From NCBI GenBank assembly GCA_016707445.1, contig JADJHR010000010.1, forward strand, positions 62,001-126,000: a stretch of 64,000 nt of DNA, in the 5' to 3' direction. Below, piece by piece: positions 8,157 to 17,598 of this stretch (position 1 is its first letter; every line of letters begins with the position of its first letter). The notes under the pieces were generated by a model. That model ran no database searches and was not told where the DNA came from. It saw nothing but the letters and a program-made list of their open reading frames with translations. Origin of the DNA: Rubrivivax sp. (GTDB taxonomy: Bacteria > Pseudomonadota > Gammaproteobacteria > Burkholderiales > Burkholderiaceae_C). Position numbers and translations under genes: made by a program.

Positions 8157-10283
8157 TCATCCAACGCCTGACATGCGCCGGCGCGCTGTTGCCCCGGGAT
8201 CCGTGGCCGCGAGAGCTGCTGCGGCGGCATCATGGATGCGGTGCGCGTCATGCACCAGCAACGCCAGGCGGCGCAGCAGCCAGGGCAGGATGTCTGCGGC
8301 CGGGGGCACCGGTGGCAGCTGCGCCAGTTCGTCGAGATCGGCTGGCGCGGCGGGTGCGCCGACCTTCAAGGTCAGGCAGCGCGCCAGCGAGGCCTGGGTC
8401 TCGCTGAGCGCCGACGCCGCACCTTGCTGCAGGTCGGCGCGACGGTGGCCCAGCGTCACCCGCACCATCGACAGATGCGCCATCAGGCGCTGGCCATGGT
8501 CGATCAACGCCGCCACATCCTTCAGCGGCAGGCGCACCGCGCGCGGCTCGGCACTGCTGCGCTGCAGTGCCGCGGCCAGCAGGGCCAGCGCGTCGTAGGC
8601 GCGCCGGCGCGACAGTCGCAGCGAGACCTGGTCGCCGGGTTCGAAGCGCAGCGCATGGCTGGCGTAGTCGTTCAGCTCTTTCAGCACGCGTGTGATGGCG
8701 GTCGGCAGGCTGCGCCGCTCCCACCACGGCAGCACATAGCTGAAGGCCCAGGCCAGCGCCGCGCCGAGCACGGTATCGGCCACCCGTTCCGGGATCGCGA
8801 AGCCGGCGCTCGGCAGCATCATGTGCGACTGCAGCAGTGCCATCACCGTGGCGGCGCAGGCCGTGAGCCAGTAGCGTTGCAGCACGAAGGCATGGGCGAT
8901 GCCCACGGCGGCCAGCAAGACCAGCGACAGCACGACGCTGCTGTGCACCGGAGACAAGGCCAGCACCACAGCGCAGCCCAGCACCGTTCCCGCAACACGC
9001 GCGTTGCGCCGCGCCAGCGTCTGTTCCAGACTGCCTCGCAGAACCACCGCCACGCTCAGCACCAGCCAGTGCGGGTGGGACGCCCAGGGCAGCATCAGCG
9101 CGATGTAATAAGCGGTGCCCAGCGCCAGCCCGGCGCGCACGGCGTGGCGCAGCACCGGCGAGCGCCAGCTCCACTGCGCGCGCAGCGCGGCCAGCGGCCA
9201 GCCTTCGGGCGCCACGAAGTACTGAAGTTCGCTGCGACTCAGCGGCGACAAGGTGCTCTCACCGCACTGCAGGGCGTGGAGGCGGCGCACGTCGGCATCG
9301 AGCCGGCGCAGGCGGTCCTTGAGTGACGGCAGCAGGCGCGCGCGGGCATCGTCCGCGGCCAGCGGCGATGGGGCGAACACGGTGTCCAGCTCCAGCGGCG
9401 GCATCTCGGCCGGCACCGCGCCCCCGCGCGCAGCCTCGGCCGCTGAATCCAGGCCCTTGGCAATGCCTTGCAACACAGCGGCCATTCGGTTCAGGACCCA
9501 TTGGCCGTCGCGGTCGTTGCCCAGCAGATCGAGATCGAGCCGGCTCGCCAGCAGCACGTCGCGCAGTTCGACCGTCAACAGCACGATGCCGATCTCGCGC
9601 TGGGCACGCGGGTTGTCGGGCTGGACGAAGATGAAGTCGCGCGCGCCCTGCAGGCGGTCGGCCAGGACGACTTCGCCCTGGATCCAGGCCTGCATGCCAC
9701 GCAGGTCGTCGGCGCCGGCCGCAGGCGAAGTCAGCAGGTCGGCACGCAGGCGCAAAAGCGCTGCGGCCGCGGTCAGCGATTGCCCCATCGCCAGCGCGCG
9801 GTAGCGCCGCTGCAGCAGCGCGCCGCTGAGCAGCGACCACACCACATAACCGGCCCCACCGACCGCGTTCCACAGCAGCAGCGTCGCCAACGGCGCGCTG
9901 CCCAGCGGCACCGCCATTGTGAAGATCACGGCCAGGATAGGGGCGAAGGACACGGCGCCTGCACGGGCGCCCCAGGCCATGGCCATCATCGCGCCGAAGG
10001 CGATCAGCGCGACGCCCACACCCATCATGAGCGGCGTCGGCATCAACCACAGCGTGATGGCCGCCGCAAGCATGCTCAGCAATGCCGCAACGGGCACCCG
10101 CTTCCAGGTGCGCGGCACCGTGTTCGGTACATCGGCCAGGCTGGCACAGACGGCTCCGCCAAGCGCCAGCGCGGCCGCGTGCGGGCCCGCCACGCTGTCG
10201 ACCACGAACTGAATGATGGCGACGCCCATCGCCACGGCGAGTCCGTTGAGCGCGTAGGCGGGCAGGTCAAGCAGGCGCTTCAT
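8157..10283 (-). CDS. FUSC family inner-membrane protein (YccS/aromatic-acid-exporter-like)
   Basis: This 708-residue protein has the FUSC layout: a hydrophobic block of about six helices at the N-terminus, a long cytoplasmic region (about residues 180-370), then a second block with the motif SVAVVLRGSLEQTLARRNARVAGTV split over two helices (RRNARVAGTVLG is the FUSC core), and a cytoplasmic tail. Family members include YccS, YhfK and AaeB, which are linked to export of aromatic carboxylic acids. The start is an ATG giving MKRLLDLPAYALNGLAVAMG. It is isolated from the flanking genes. No membrane-fusion (AaeA-like) partner is visible, so an AaeAB-type pump is not supported. Confidence 0.88.
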   Translation of the reverse strand: MKRLLDLPAYALNGLAVAMGVAIIQFVVDSVAGPHAAALALGGAVCASLADVPNTVPRTWKRVPVAALLSMLAAAITLWLMPTPLMMGVGVALIAFGAMMAMAWGARAGAVSFAPILAVIFTMAVPLGSAPLATLLLWNAVGGAGYVVWSLLSGALLQRRYRALAMGQSLTAAAALLRLRADLLTSPAAGADDLRGMQAWIQGEVVLADRLQGARDFIFVQPDNPRAQREIGIVLLTVELRDVLLASRLDLDLLGNDRDGQWVLNRMAAVLQGIAKGLDSAAEAARGGAVPAEMPPLELDTVFAPSPLAADDARARLLPSLKDRLRRLDADVRRLHALQCGESTLSPLSRSELQYFVAPEGWPLAALRAQWSWRSPVLRHAVRAGLALGTAYYIALMLPWASHPHWLVLSVAVVLRGSLEQTLARRNARVAGTVLGCAVVLALSPVHSSVVLSLVLLAAVGIAHAFVLQRYWLTACAATVMALLQSHMMLPSAGFAIPERVADTVLGAALAWAFSYVLPWWERRSLPTAITRVLKELNDYASHALRFEPGDQVSLRLSRRRAYDALALLAAALQRSSAEPRAVRLPLKDVAALIDHGQRLMAHLSMVRVTLGHRRADLQQGAASALSETQASLARCLTLKVGAPAAPADLDELAQLPPVPPAADILPWLLRRLALLVHDAHRIHDAAAAALAATDPGATARRRMSGVG

Positions 10284-10452
10284 CGCGGGGCCCGATTCTG
10301 GGGCATGCGGATGCTGCCAATCACGCCGCGCCAGGACGACCGGTCCATCCCGGTGATTCGATGATCGCCTTGTTCAAGAGGCCCGAGCGTGGCAACTTTG
10401 GTCCGAACACCGAACCCGGTCCTCGTTTGCTTGCACGCCGCCGGCGGGGCGG

Positions 10453-11007
10453 CTATTTCAAGCCGCCGTCGCTTCTGAGCAGCTGCACGAGCTCGATGAT
10501 TCTCTTGACGCCCTCGCTGAGATGTCGGCAACTCAGCGTGGCGCCGCTGATGTTGGCAATGTCTCGACCCAGCTCGATCGCGTCCCCGCTGCGCTTGCCG
10601 ACAAATTGACGTCGCCAGGCCGGCAGCCGGACTTCGCTTCCGTGACTCTCGCGATAGGACAGGACTGCGATCTGCCGGACCGCACCATCGGTACCGATGC
10701 CCGCCGCATAGCTGATCAGCTCGAACTTGCCGATCACCTCGTCCATCACGATCCAGCCCAGCGTGCTGCCTTGCTTGCGCGCCACGTTCACCCGCCAGCG
10801 CGCGCTTCGCGCTCGCACACCCGCGTCCTCGAGCTTTCGCATCTGCGCGGCGCCGAGTTGAAGGTCCACTGCATCGAAGCGGTCCGCATCCGGGAACATC
10901 AGCCTCGCCGCCTGTTCTGCCGACAGGTAGTCCACCGCAAAGGCAGCGGCTGGCGCTGCCGCCAGCGCGACCAGCGCCAGTTCGGGCAGTCTTCTCAGAA
11001 CGACCAC
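10453..11007 (-). CDS. exported FMN-binding (flavinylated) protein
   Basis: A 184-residue protein with an N-terminal signal segment (ALVALAAAPAAAFA, residues 11-24) and a C-terminal FMN_bind domain. The flavinylation motif is SGATLS at residues 154-159; T157 is the expected attachment point for FMN transferred by ApbE. Domains of this kind carry electrons outside the cytoplasm in NqrC, RnfG and many extracytosolic redox systems. The GTG at 11007 overlaps the end of an outer-membrane protein remnant by 13 bp, so the two were co-transcribed. No apbE gene is in the window. With its partners damaged, this protein may be without an electron donor. Confidence 0.85.
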   Translation of the reverse strand: MVVLRRLPELALVALAAAPAAAFAVDYLSAEQAARLMFPDADRFDAVDLQLGAAQMRKLEDAGVRARSARWRVNVARKQGSTLGWIVMDEVIGKFELISYAAGIGTDGAVRQIAVLSYRESHGSEVRLPAWRRQFVGKRSGDAIELGRDIANISGATLSCRHLSEGVKRIIELVQLLRSDGGLK

Positions 11008-11225
11008 CCGAGACCGAGGTCGAATCGGTCCAGATTGCGGTTCGAGCGGAACCTCTGCAGATCGGCCTTCACGACGATGCCCTGTGAGACCTGGAAGTTC
11101 GCACCCACGGTGTAGACGCGTTCGGCGGCAGCCGCGCTGGGTGTCAGACCCGGACCGAGGTCTGCATAGCTGCGGGCGGTGTTGAAGCGCTCCCAGCGCA
11201 CGAATGGCGAAAACGCCAGGTCACC
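10995..11225 (-). pseudogene. C-terminal remnant of an outer-membrane beta-barrel protein
   Basis: About 75 codons encode amphipathic beta strands that end in LDLGLGWSF, the terminal aromatic signature recognised by the BAM machinery. Reading further upstream gives NKWNSGDLAFSPFVRWERF, still barrel-like, and then the sense is lost near 11225-11240. A full protein of this type would have 300-400 residues, so most of the gene is gone. It sits immediately upstream of, and overlaps, the flavinylated protein gene. Confidence 0.6.
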
Positions 11226-11406
11226 GCTGTTCCACTTGTTGGTTGGCCTGGTGGCAACTGCCGTGGCCCTGTACTACGTCGGCGACGACCGCCTCGCCGC
11301 GATCGCCGCATTCGCTCACGTCGGAGCCGGTCTGCTCGCCACCGGCGTCTTTGCCTGGCACTGGGTTCGCGGCCGCGCTTCAGCAACGCGCGACCGCAAG
11401 CATTGA
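11226..11406 (+). pseudogene. C-terminal remnant of a small cytochrome-b-like/DUF4405-type membrane protein
   Basis: The plus strand reads FHLLVGLVATAVALYYVGDD and then two further hydrophobic or histidine-containing segments (AFAHVGAGLLATGVFAWHWV), ending in a basic tail RGRASATRDRKH before the stop. This resembles the last two helices of DUF4405 or PepSY-TM-type haem membrane proteins, which are frequent partners of FMN_bind proteins. There is no start codon or ribosome-binding site in a sensible position, and the upstream sequence switches directly to the antisense of the outer-membrane remnant. Both genes therefore lost their 5' ends at one junction. The family assignment is tentative. 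Confidence 0.4.
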
Positions 11407-11551
11407 CGAAAGCGCCGCACCGGGCACCCCACGACGTCGCGTCGGCCATGACCGCCGCCGGCCACCACCAGGGCAATCACGAAGGCGGACCATGCGCAAG
11501 GGTGGCTGCTGCCATGACACCAATATCACCAAAGGTATGATCCAGGTCGTT

Positions 11552-11782
11552 GGTGCTCGTCGAGGCGTTCAGCCGAGACAGTTCAACGGGAATCAGGGAG
11601 GAAGCGGCCTCGCAAGCCCGCCCCTAACCTGAGCTGCCCCCGCAACGGTAAGCGGACGACAAGCCATCACGTGTTTGGCTTGTCAGCTCGTGACACAGAG
11701 CCACTGGACCGGTTTCGCCTCGCGCGAAGCCGCCTGGGAAGGCGTCACGGGCGGTCTCCGTCAGCCCGGATACCGGCCAACG
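11552..11782 (+). ncRNA. cobalamin riboswitch
   Basis: The conserved core is clear: GAGCTGCCCCCGCAACGGTA (11631-11650), then AAGCGG, the CCTGGGAAGGCG segment near 11732-11745, and the closing B12 box TCAGCCCGGATACCGGCC (11761-11778). It lies 84 bp before the btuB start. No T-rich terminator follows, so control is more likely at translation initiation, through sequestering of the btuB start region. Confidence 0.95.
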
Positions 11783-11865
11783 AGGTGGCGTGCTGCGCAA
11801 TGGGCTCGCCGTAAGGCGCACGGCCGAGGGGAAGCGGCGAAGCGCGATTGGTTCAGCGGTTCACC

Positions 11866-13706
11866 ATGACACCTTCGACCTCTGAGCGCGCGCTTCGCAT
11901 CGTCGCCGCTCTTGTTCCGTTCGCCCCTCTGTTCACCTTGCCGGCCGCTTTCGCCCAGGCCCCATCCCCTGCCACGCTCGACAACGTCGTCGTCACGGCC
12001 AACCGTACGCCGCAAGCCCTGTCATCCGTGCTGGCCGACATCTCGGTCGTCGACCGCAATGACATCGAACGCAGCGGCGTCACCGGCGTGGCCGACCTGC
12101 TGGCGCGTCTGCCCGGCGTCGAGTTCACGCGCAACGGGGGCCCGGGCGCGGCCACCAGCATCTTCATCCGCGGCAGTGAATCGCGCCATACCGCCGTCTA
12201 CATCGACGGCGTGCGCGTGGACTCGCAGTCCACCGGCGCTGCGGTCTGGGAGCAGATTCCGCTGGACCAGATCGAACGCATCGAAGTGCTGCGCGGCCCG
12301 GCTGCAGCGGTCTACGGCTCCGATGCCGTGGCCGGCGTGGTGCAGTTGTTCACCCGGCGCGGCCAGGGGCCGGCACGCCCCACTGCGTCGCTGACCATCG
12401 GTTCGTACAACACGGTGCAGGCGCAGGCGGGCGTGAGCGGCTCGACCGGCGCGCTGAACTACGCGCTGTCGGCGGCCCATGGCCGCAGCGACGGCTTCGA
12501 CGCAGGCACGGACGTGGCTGCCGCGCTCAACACCGACAAGGACGGCTGGAAACGCAGTTCGCTGCAGGGTCGGGTGGTACGCACCGCCTGGACGCCTCAC
12601 TGCTGGCGAGCAAGCTGCGCTCCGGATTTGACGGCTTCATACCCGGTGCCGACGATCAGAACCTCTACTCGCTGGGCACCGGCAATCTGGCCTGGCAGGG
12701 GCGCTGGAGCACCGATGCCACGACCCGCCTGCAAGTGGGCGAGACCCGCAGCACCTACGAATCGCAGCCGGACTTCTACCGCACCGAAACCACGCTGCGC
12801 GACTACACGCTGCAGCACGATCAGCGCATCGGCACAAACCTGCTGACGGCAGCGCTGGAGCGGCGCGAGGACAAGCTGTTCAACCCGGCGACGGCCTTTG
12901 GCGCTGCGATCGGCGGCAAGCGGCATCAGGACGCCATCGCGCTGGGCTGGCGCGGCGACTTCGGCGATCACGGCCTGCAGCTTCATGTTCGCCGTGACGA
13001 CGACAGCGAATTCGGCGGCAAGAGCACCGGCAGTCTGGCCTGGGGCTGGGCCTTCATGCCGCAATGGCGCGTGACGGCGTCGGCCGCGACCTCGTTCCGG
13101 GTGCCCACGCTGTACCAGCGCTTCAGCCAGTACGGCAACGCATCGCTGGTGCCGGAATCAGGCCGCAATGTCGAACTCGGCCTGCGCTGGGCGGCATCGG
13201 GCAGCGAGGCCAGCCTCTCGGCCTGGCGCAACAAGGTGACCAACCTCATCGCCTTCGGCGCTCCCGGGCCCTGTCTCGACGCCTACGGTTGCTACGTCAA
13301 TGTCGGACGTGCACGGCTCGAAGGCGTGACGCTGGCTGGCCGCACCCAGATGGCCGGTGTGACTTTGCGCGGCTCGCTGGACTGGCACGACCCGCGCAAT
13401 ATCGACGACGACAAGGTGCTTCAGCGCCGCGCCCGGCGACTGGCGAGCTTCAGCGCCGAGACCGTGCTGGTGGGCTGGACGCTGGGCACTGAGGTACAGG
13501 CCGCCGGCGTGCGCTACGAAAATGCCGCCAACACACAAGCCCTGGGCGGCTACGGACTCGTGAACATGTTCGTCAGCAAGCGGCTCACGCAAGGGCTGAC
13601 GCTGGAAGCGCGCATCGACAACATCGGCGACAAGCAGTACGAACTGGCACGCGACTACGCGACCGCAGGCCGCAACGCTCAGCTCACGCTGCGCTGGTCC
13701 CCATGA
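11866..13706 (+). pseudogene. btuB: TonB-dependent vitamin B12 receptor BtuB, single-base frameshift
   Basis: The product takes up cobalamin across the outer membrane using TonB energy. The 5' part carries a signal peptide (ending AAFAQ), a TonB box TLDNVVVTA, and the plug-domain block DLLARLPGVEF ... IERIEVLRGPAAAVYGSDA. The barrel is then read in another frame, ending in LRWSP. The shift is at nt 12571-12581: one base appears to be missing in GGGTGGTACG, and restoring a G gives GRVGTHRLDASLLASKL and joins the two parts into about 613 residues, normal for BtuB. The ATG at 11866 is preferred over the upstream TTG. The intact riboswitch and btuFCD genes suggest either very recent inactivation or a sequencing error. 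Confidence 0.88.
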
Positions 13707-13816
13707 GCACCGCCAGGGCCGCGCTGCGACCAGCCCCGTCCCCTGCGGGACACCGGACCGTGGCCACACACGGCAACGGCGTGACGTTCATGAGCGCGGG
13801 CTTTGCACTGCAGTAA
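13703..13816 (+). CDS. possible small protein between btuB and btuF
   Basis: A 37-codon frame starts with an ATG that overlaps the btuB stop codon as ATGA, the same coupling used elsewhere in this cluster, and ends 10 bp before btuF. The product (MSTARAALRPAPSPAG...) has no recognisable motif, signal peptide or helix. It may be translated by coupling or may be chance; I give it low weight. Confidence 0.2.
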   Translation: MSTARAALRPAPSPAGHRTVATHGNGVTFMSAGFALQ

Positions 13817-13826
13817 AGGACGAGCG

Positions 13827-14759
13827 ATGAGCCTGTTGCCCACCCCGCGCCGTGCGCTCCTGCTGGCCCTTCGGATGATGGCTGTGCTGGCCGTGCAGGC
13901 TGTTGCGGGCATGGGCCTGACCGCGCAGTCCGCCCTGGCCCAGGCCATCGTCGTGCGCGACGACCGGGGCACCGAACATCGTCTTGCCGCGCCGCCACAA
14001 CGCATCGTGTCGATGCTGCCCTCGCTCACCGAGACCGCCTGGGTGCTGGGTATCGGTTCCCGGCTGGTCGGCGTGGACCGTTATTCGAACTGGCCAGCCG
14101 ACATTGCCGGGCTGCCGCATCTGGGCGGGCTGGACGATGCGCAGATCGAGGCCATCGCAGCGCTCAAACCCGACCTGATCCTGGCCTCCACGTCGTCGCG
14201 CGCCATGGAACGGCTGGAGGTGCTGGGCTTCACCGTCGTGCGTCTGAAATCCGACAGCCATGCCGACATGCGGCGCTCGCTGGACCTGGTCGCCCGCCTG
14301 CTGGGAACGCCCGACGAAGGCCGGCGAGTGTGGGCGCGACTGATGCGCGAGATCGACGCCGCAGCCGCCCGTGTGCCGCCCGCGCTGCGCGGCCAGCGCG
14401 TGTACTTCGAGATCGGCGGCGGGCCGTACGCGGCGGGCGCCATGTCCTTCGTCGGCGAGACCCTGACGCGGCTGGGCATGGCCAACATCGTGCCGCCCGA
14501 TCTGGGCCCGTTCCCCAAGCTCAATCCCGAGTACGTGGTGCGCGCCAAGCCCGACATCGTCATGGGCGAGCAACGGGACCTGGCTGCGCTGACGCAGCGT
14601 CCCGGCTGGGACGCGCTGGTCGCCGTGCGCGACCAGCGTTTGTGTGGCTTCGAGTCCGCGCCGTACGAGATGCTGGTCCGGCCCGGCCCGCGCATGGGCG
14701 AAGCTGCCGGCCTGCTGGCCGACTGCCTGATCCGGCTGGGTGCCACAGGGCGCCAATGA
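13827..14759 (+). CDS. btuF: periplasmic cobalamin-binding protein
   Basis: A 310-residue protein with a signal peptide (hydrophobic stretch about residues 13-35, cleavage after SALAQA). The motif PQRIVSMLPSLTETAWVLG is typical of BtuF/FepB class III binding proteins, as are GLPHLGGLDDAQIEAI and KPDLILAS. The ATG at 13827 has an AAAGGA ribosome-binding site 7 bases upstream. The stop overlaps the btuC start by ATGA. Its place between btuB and an ABC permease/ATPase pair, downstream of the B12 riboswitch, supports cobalamin over haem or siderophore as ligand. Confidence 0.92.
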   Translation: MSLLPTPRRALLLALRMMAVLAVQAVAGMGLTAQSALAQAIVVRDDRGTEHRLAAPPQRIVSMLPSLTETAWVLGIGSRLVGVDRYSNWPADIAGLPHLGGLDDAQIEAIAALKPDLILASTSSRAMERLEVLGFTVVRLKSDSHADMRRSLDLVARLLGTPDEGRRVWARLMREIDAAAARVPPALRGQRVYFEIGGGPYAAGAMSFVGETLTRLGMANIVPPDLGPFPKLNPEYVVRAKPDIVMGEQRDLAALTQRPGWDALVAVRDQRLCGFESAPYEMLVRPGPRMGEAAGLLADCLIRLGATGRQ

Positions 14760-15817
14760 GCGCTTCACTGCACGCCGCGCTGCCCATGATCGATCGCGCC
14801 GACGACCCTGACGCATCACGCCGCCGGCGGCTTGCCGTGTGGATGCTGGTGGCCATCGTCATCGGCCTGGCAGCGGGCCTGGCCACCGGCCCCGCCGGCT
14901 TCTCGCCCAGTGCCCTCTGGACCGATCTGCAAGGCCACGATGCCACCTTGCTGTTGGGCCAGATCCGCGCACCACGCACCCTGGGCGCGGCGCTGGTCGG
15001 CGCGCTGCTGGGCTTGTCGGGTGCGTTGGCGCAGGGACTGTTCCGCAATGCGCTGGCTGACCCCTACCTGCTCGGCAGCGCATCGGGGGCGGGCCTGGGT
15101 GTCGTGCTGGTGCTGGCGGCGGCCTCGCTGGGCGGTGGCTACGTCAGCCTGTCCACCGTGGTCTGGATCGAGCGCGTGGGTCTGGTCTCGGCGGCGTTCA
15201 TCGGCGCGCTGGCGGGCGTGGCCATGACGCTGTCCCTGGCACGTGGCGCGGTGCAGACCCTGCGCCTGCTGCTGGCCGGCGTGGTGGTCGGCGTGCTGCT
15301 GGGCGCCATCAGCGACCTGATCACGGTCGCCTCGCCCGACGCGCTGCGCGGCAAGCAGGCCTTCATGCTCGGCAGCACCAGCTTCCTGGGCTGGAACGCG
15401 CTGGCGTTGATGGCGGCTGGACTGGCTTTGCTGCTCGCCCTGAGTCGCCGCCATGCACGCGCGCTGGACGCGCTGACCCTGGGCGAGGACAGCACCGTCA
15501 GCCTGGGCCTGGACCTGGCCCGCGTGCGCCTGGCCCTGGTGCTGATGCTCAGCCTGGGCACGGCACTGGCGGTGTCGCAGGCCGGGCTGGTGGCCTTCGT
15601 CGGCCTGGTGGCGCCGCATCTGGTGCGACGTCATGCACCTGGGCGGCACGGCTGGTTGCTGATGGCCAGCGCCGGCATGGGCGCATCCCTGCTGCTGGCC
15701 GCCGACGTCATCTCGCGCGCGCTGGTCGCCCCCGAGGAACTGCCGGTGGGTGTGGTCACCGCCGTGCTGGGTGGCGGCTACCTCTTCTGGTTGCTCAGGC
15801 AGCGCACAAGCTCATGA
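14756..15817 (+). CDS. btuC: cobalamin ABC transporter permease
   Basis: A 353-residue FecCD-family permease with about ten membrane helices. It contains the family stretches IRAPRTLGAALVGALLGLSG (about residues 62-81) and LADPYLLGSASGAGLGVVL, and near the C-terminus GLVAFVGLVAPHLVRR, the loop that contacts the ATPase. It couples to BtuD and receives cobalamin from BtuF. Translation is coupled on both sides by 4-nt overlaps. The family also transports haem and iron siderophores; the riboswitch context decides for B12. Confidence 0.92.
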   Translation: MSASLHAALPMIDRADDPDASRRRRLAVWMLVAIVIGLAAGLATGPAGFSPSALWTDLQGHDATLLLGQIRAPRTLGAALVGALLGLSGALAQGLFRNALADPYLLGSASGAGLGVVLVLAAASLGGGYVSLSTVVWIERVGLVSAAFIGALAGVAMTLSLARGAVQTLRLLLAGVVVGVLLGAISDLITVASPDALRGKQAFMLGSTSFLGWNALALMAAGLALLLALSRRHARALDALTLGEDSTVSLGLDLARVRLALVLMLSLGTALAVSQAGLVAFVGLVAPHLVRRHAPGRHGWLLMASAGMGASLLLAADVISRALVAPEELPVGVVTAVLGGGYLFWLLRQRTSS

Positions 15818-16599
15818 CCGTCTTGCTGCAAGCCACAGGCGTGCGCGTTCGGCTCGGCCGGCGCGATGTGCTCGATCAGGTCGACCTGAGCGTCGGCCCG
15901 GGCTGGACGGCGCTGGTGGGGCCGAATGGCGCCGGCAAGTCCACGCTGCTGCGCGCACTGGCCGGCCTGCAAGCCCTGGCCAACGGCCGCGTGACCCTGG
16001 GCGGGCTGGACCTGCACGCCATGCGGCCCGCCGATCGCGCACGCCATCTGGCCTGGCTGGCACAGCGGGGCGACGTGAGCGGTGAACTCACGGTGCGGGA
16101 GACGGTCGAGCTCGGTCGCATCGCCAGGCTGGGTTTGCTGGGCACGCCCGACGCGGGCGACCGCACGGCGGTGGACCGTGCCATGGGCTTGACCGAATGC
16201 ACGCCCTGGCAGACGCGGCGCCTGCACGACCTGTCGGGCGGCGAGCGCCAGCGGGTACTGCTGGCGCGCGTGCTGGCCACCGAGGCCCCGCTGCTGCTGC
16301 TCGACGAGCCCACCACCCACCTGGACGCCCCGCACCAGGTGGCGCTGGCGCGCCTGTTCCGGCGCCTGGCACATGACCCGCAGCAGCCGCAGGCCGTGCT
16401 CACCGTGCTGCACGACCTGCCGATTGCCCTGCAGGCCGACCGGCTGCTGGTGCTGGAGCACGGCCGCTTGCGCGCCGATGGCTCACCCACCGACCGCAAG
16501 CTGCAGGCCGTTCTGGCCGAGGTCTTCGAAGGCGCCATCCGCATCGAAACCGGCCCGGGTGGGCGGCCCCGTGTGGCGCTGGCCCTCGACGACGGCTGA
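15814..16599 (+). CDS. btuD: cobalamin ABC transporter ATP-binding protein
   Basis: A 261-residue ABC ATPase. Walker A is GPNGAGKST (about residues 36-44), the signature is LSGGERQRV, Walker B is LLLLDEPTTHLD, and the switch histidine follows in TVLHDLP. It overlaps the btuC stop by 4 nt and closes the btuB-F-C-D cluster. A short C-terminal extension after LAEVFEGAIRI is normal for the family. Nothing unusual is seen. Confidence 0.93.
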   Translation: MTVLLQATGVRVRLGRRDVLDQVDLSVGPGWTALVGPNGAGKSTLLRALAGLQALANGRVTLGGLDLHAMRPADRARHLAWLAQRGDVSGELTVRETVELGRIARLGLLGTPDAGDRTAVDRAMGLTECTPWQTRRLHDLSGGERQRVLLARVLATEAPLLLLDEPTTHLDAPHQVALARLFRRLAHDPQQPQAVLTVLHDLPIALQADRLLVLEHGRLRADGSPTDRKLQAVLAEVFEGAIRIETGPGGRPRVALALDDG

Positions 16600-16703
16600 A
16601 GGCACGGACATCGTCGCGAATGCCCGAGGCCACCACGGACCGGGGCAGACGCAGCTTGAGCGCGATGCCGCGGCGCGGTGCGTTTTCCTCCGCATCCAAA
16701 ATC

Positions 16704-16740
16704 ATTACATTCATTCTCAACTTTCTTCATTGAATGTAAT
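16704..16740. promoter_or_regulatory. 10-bp perfect inverted repeat before the PaaX-type gene (putative operator)
   Basis: ATTACATTCA (16704-16713) is repeated in inverted orientation as TGAATGTAAT (16731-16740), with 17 bp between the arms. The second arm ends 12 bp before the GTG start of the regulator gene. It stands out as an AT-rich patch in GC-rich DNA. Autoregulation by the PaaX-type protein is the natural guess, but the sequence does not match the enterobacterial PaaX consensus. Confidence 0.5.
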
Positions 16741-16752
16741 ATCCAGGTCACC

Positions 16753-17598
16753 GTGCCTGCCAACCCCCGTCACCTTGTTCTGAACCTCTTGCTGGGGCAC
16801 GGCGGCGAGGCCTTGTCGGCACGCGAGGCGGTGTCGTCCTGTGCGCTGTTCGGCATCCAGGAGAACAGCCTGCGGGTGGCGCTGGTGCGGCTCGTGGCTG
16901 CGGGGCTCATCGAGACCGCGGGCCGCGGCGCGTACCGGCTGGGCCCGAATGCGTCGAGCCTGGCCGCCGATGTGGCTGGCTGGCGCCAAGCCGAGCAACA
17001 CCTTCGACCGTGGCGCGGCGACTGGATCGCCGTGCACACGGGCGGGCTGGCACGCGGCGACCGCGCCGCCCAGCGCGTGCGACACCGGGCGCTGGACATG
17101 CTCGGCGTGCGCGACCTGGACGGTGGCCTGCACCTGCGTCCGGACAACCTGCTGGGCGGCGTCGACGCCGTGCGCGATCGCCTGCGTGCGCTCGGGCTGG
17201 AGCCGCAGGCCGCCGTCTTTGTCGCGCGCGGGTTCGATGCCGAATGCGAGCAGCGCGCACGCCTGTTGTGGGACGGCGATGCGCTGTCGCATGGCTATCG
17301 GCAGACCCAGCAGCAGCTCGAACGCTGGCTTGGGCTCGCGCCGACACTCGCGCACACGGTCGCGGCGCGCGAAGCCTATGTACTGGGCCATGACGCGATT
17401 CGCCAACTGGTGTTCGACCCGTGGCTGCCCGCGCCGCTGGTGGACGTCCAGGCGCGCCGCTTGTTCGTTCGCACCGTACACCGTTTTGACGACGCGGGAC
17501 AGGCCATCTGGCGCCGATTCCTGCGCGGCGACGCCTCGCCCTGCCCCACCACCCGCACGCGCCGCTCGAACGGCAACACACTGGAGACCACGCCATGA
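16753..17598 (+). CDS. PaaX family transcriptional regulator
   Basis: A 281-residue protein with an N-terminal winged helix (HLVLNLLLGHGGEALSAREA ... NSLRVALVRLVAAGLIET), then the PaaX central and C-terminal domains, recognisable from PWRGDWIAVHT and from the C-terminal FDPWLPAPLVD near the end. PaaX represses phenylacetate catabolism by sensing phenylacetyl-CoA; relatives control other acyl-CoA pathways. I chose GTG 16753, because the inverted-repeat operator occupies the upstream extension. Its stop overlaps the aidB-like start (ATGA), so regulator and dehydrogenase share an mRNA. No paa genes are nearby, so the effector is probably another CoA thioester. Confidence 0.8.
   Translation: MPANPRHLVLNLLLGHGGEALSAREAVSSCALFGIQENSLRVALVRLVAAGLIETAGRGAYRLGPNASSLAADVAGWRQAEQHLRPWRGDWIAVHTGGLARGDRAAQRVRHRALDMLGVRDLDGGLHLRPDNLLGGVDAVRDRLRALGLEPQAAVFVARGFDAECEQRARLLWDGDALSHGYRQTQQQLERWLGLAPTLAHTVAAREAYVLGHDAIRQLVFDPWLPAPLVDVQARRLFVRTVHRFDDAGQAIWRRFLRGDASPCPTTRTRRSNGNTLETTP

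Noticed and set aside
13703..13816. Cobalamin-related enzyme between btuB and btuF
   Set aside because: The frame is only 37 codons with no motif; kept only as a low-confidence small frame.
16698..16722. Possible Fur box before the PaaX-type gene
   Set aside because: Only one half (TGAGAAT on the minus strand) resembles the Fur consensus; the exact 10-bp inverted repeat nearby explains the AT-rich patch better.
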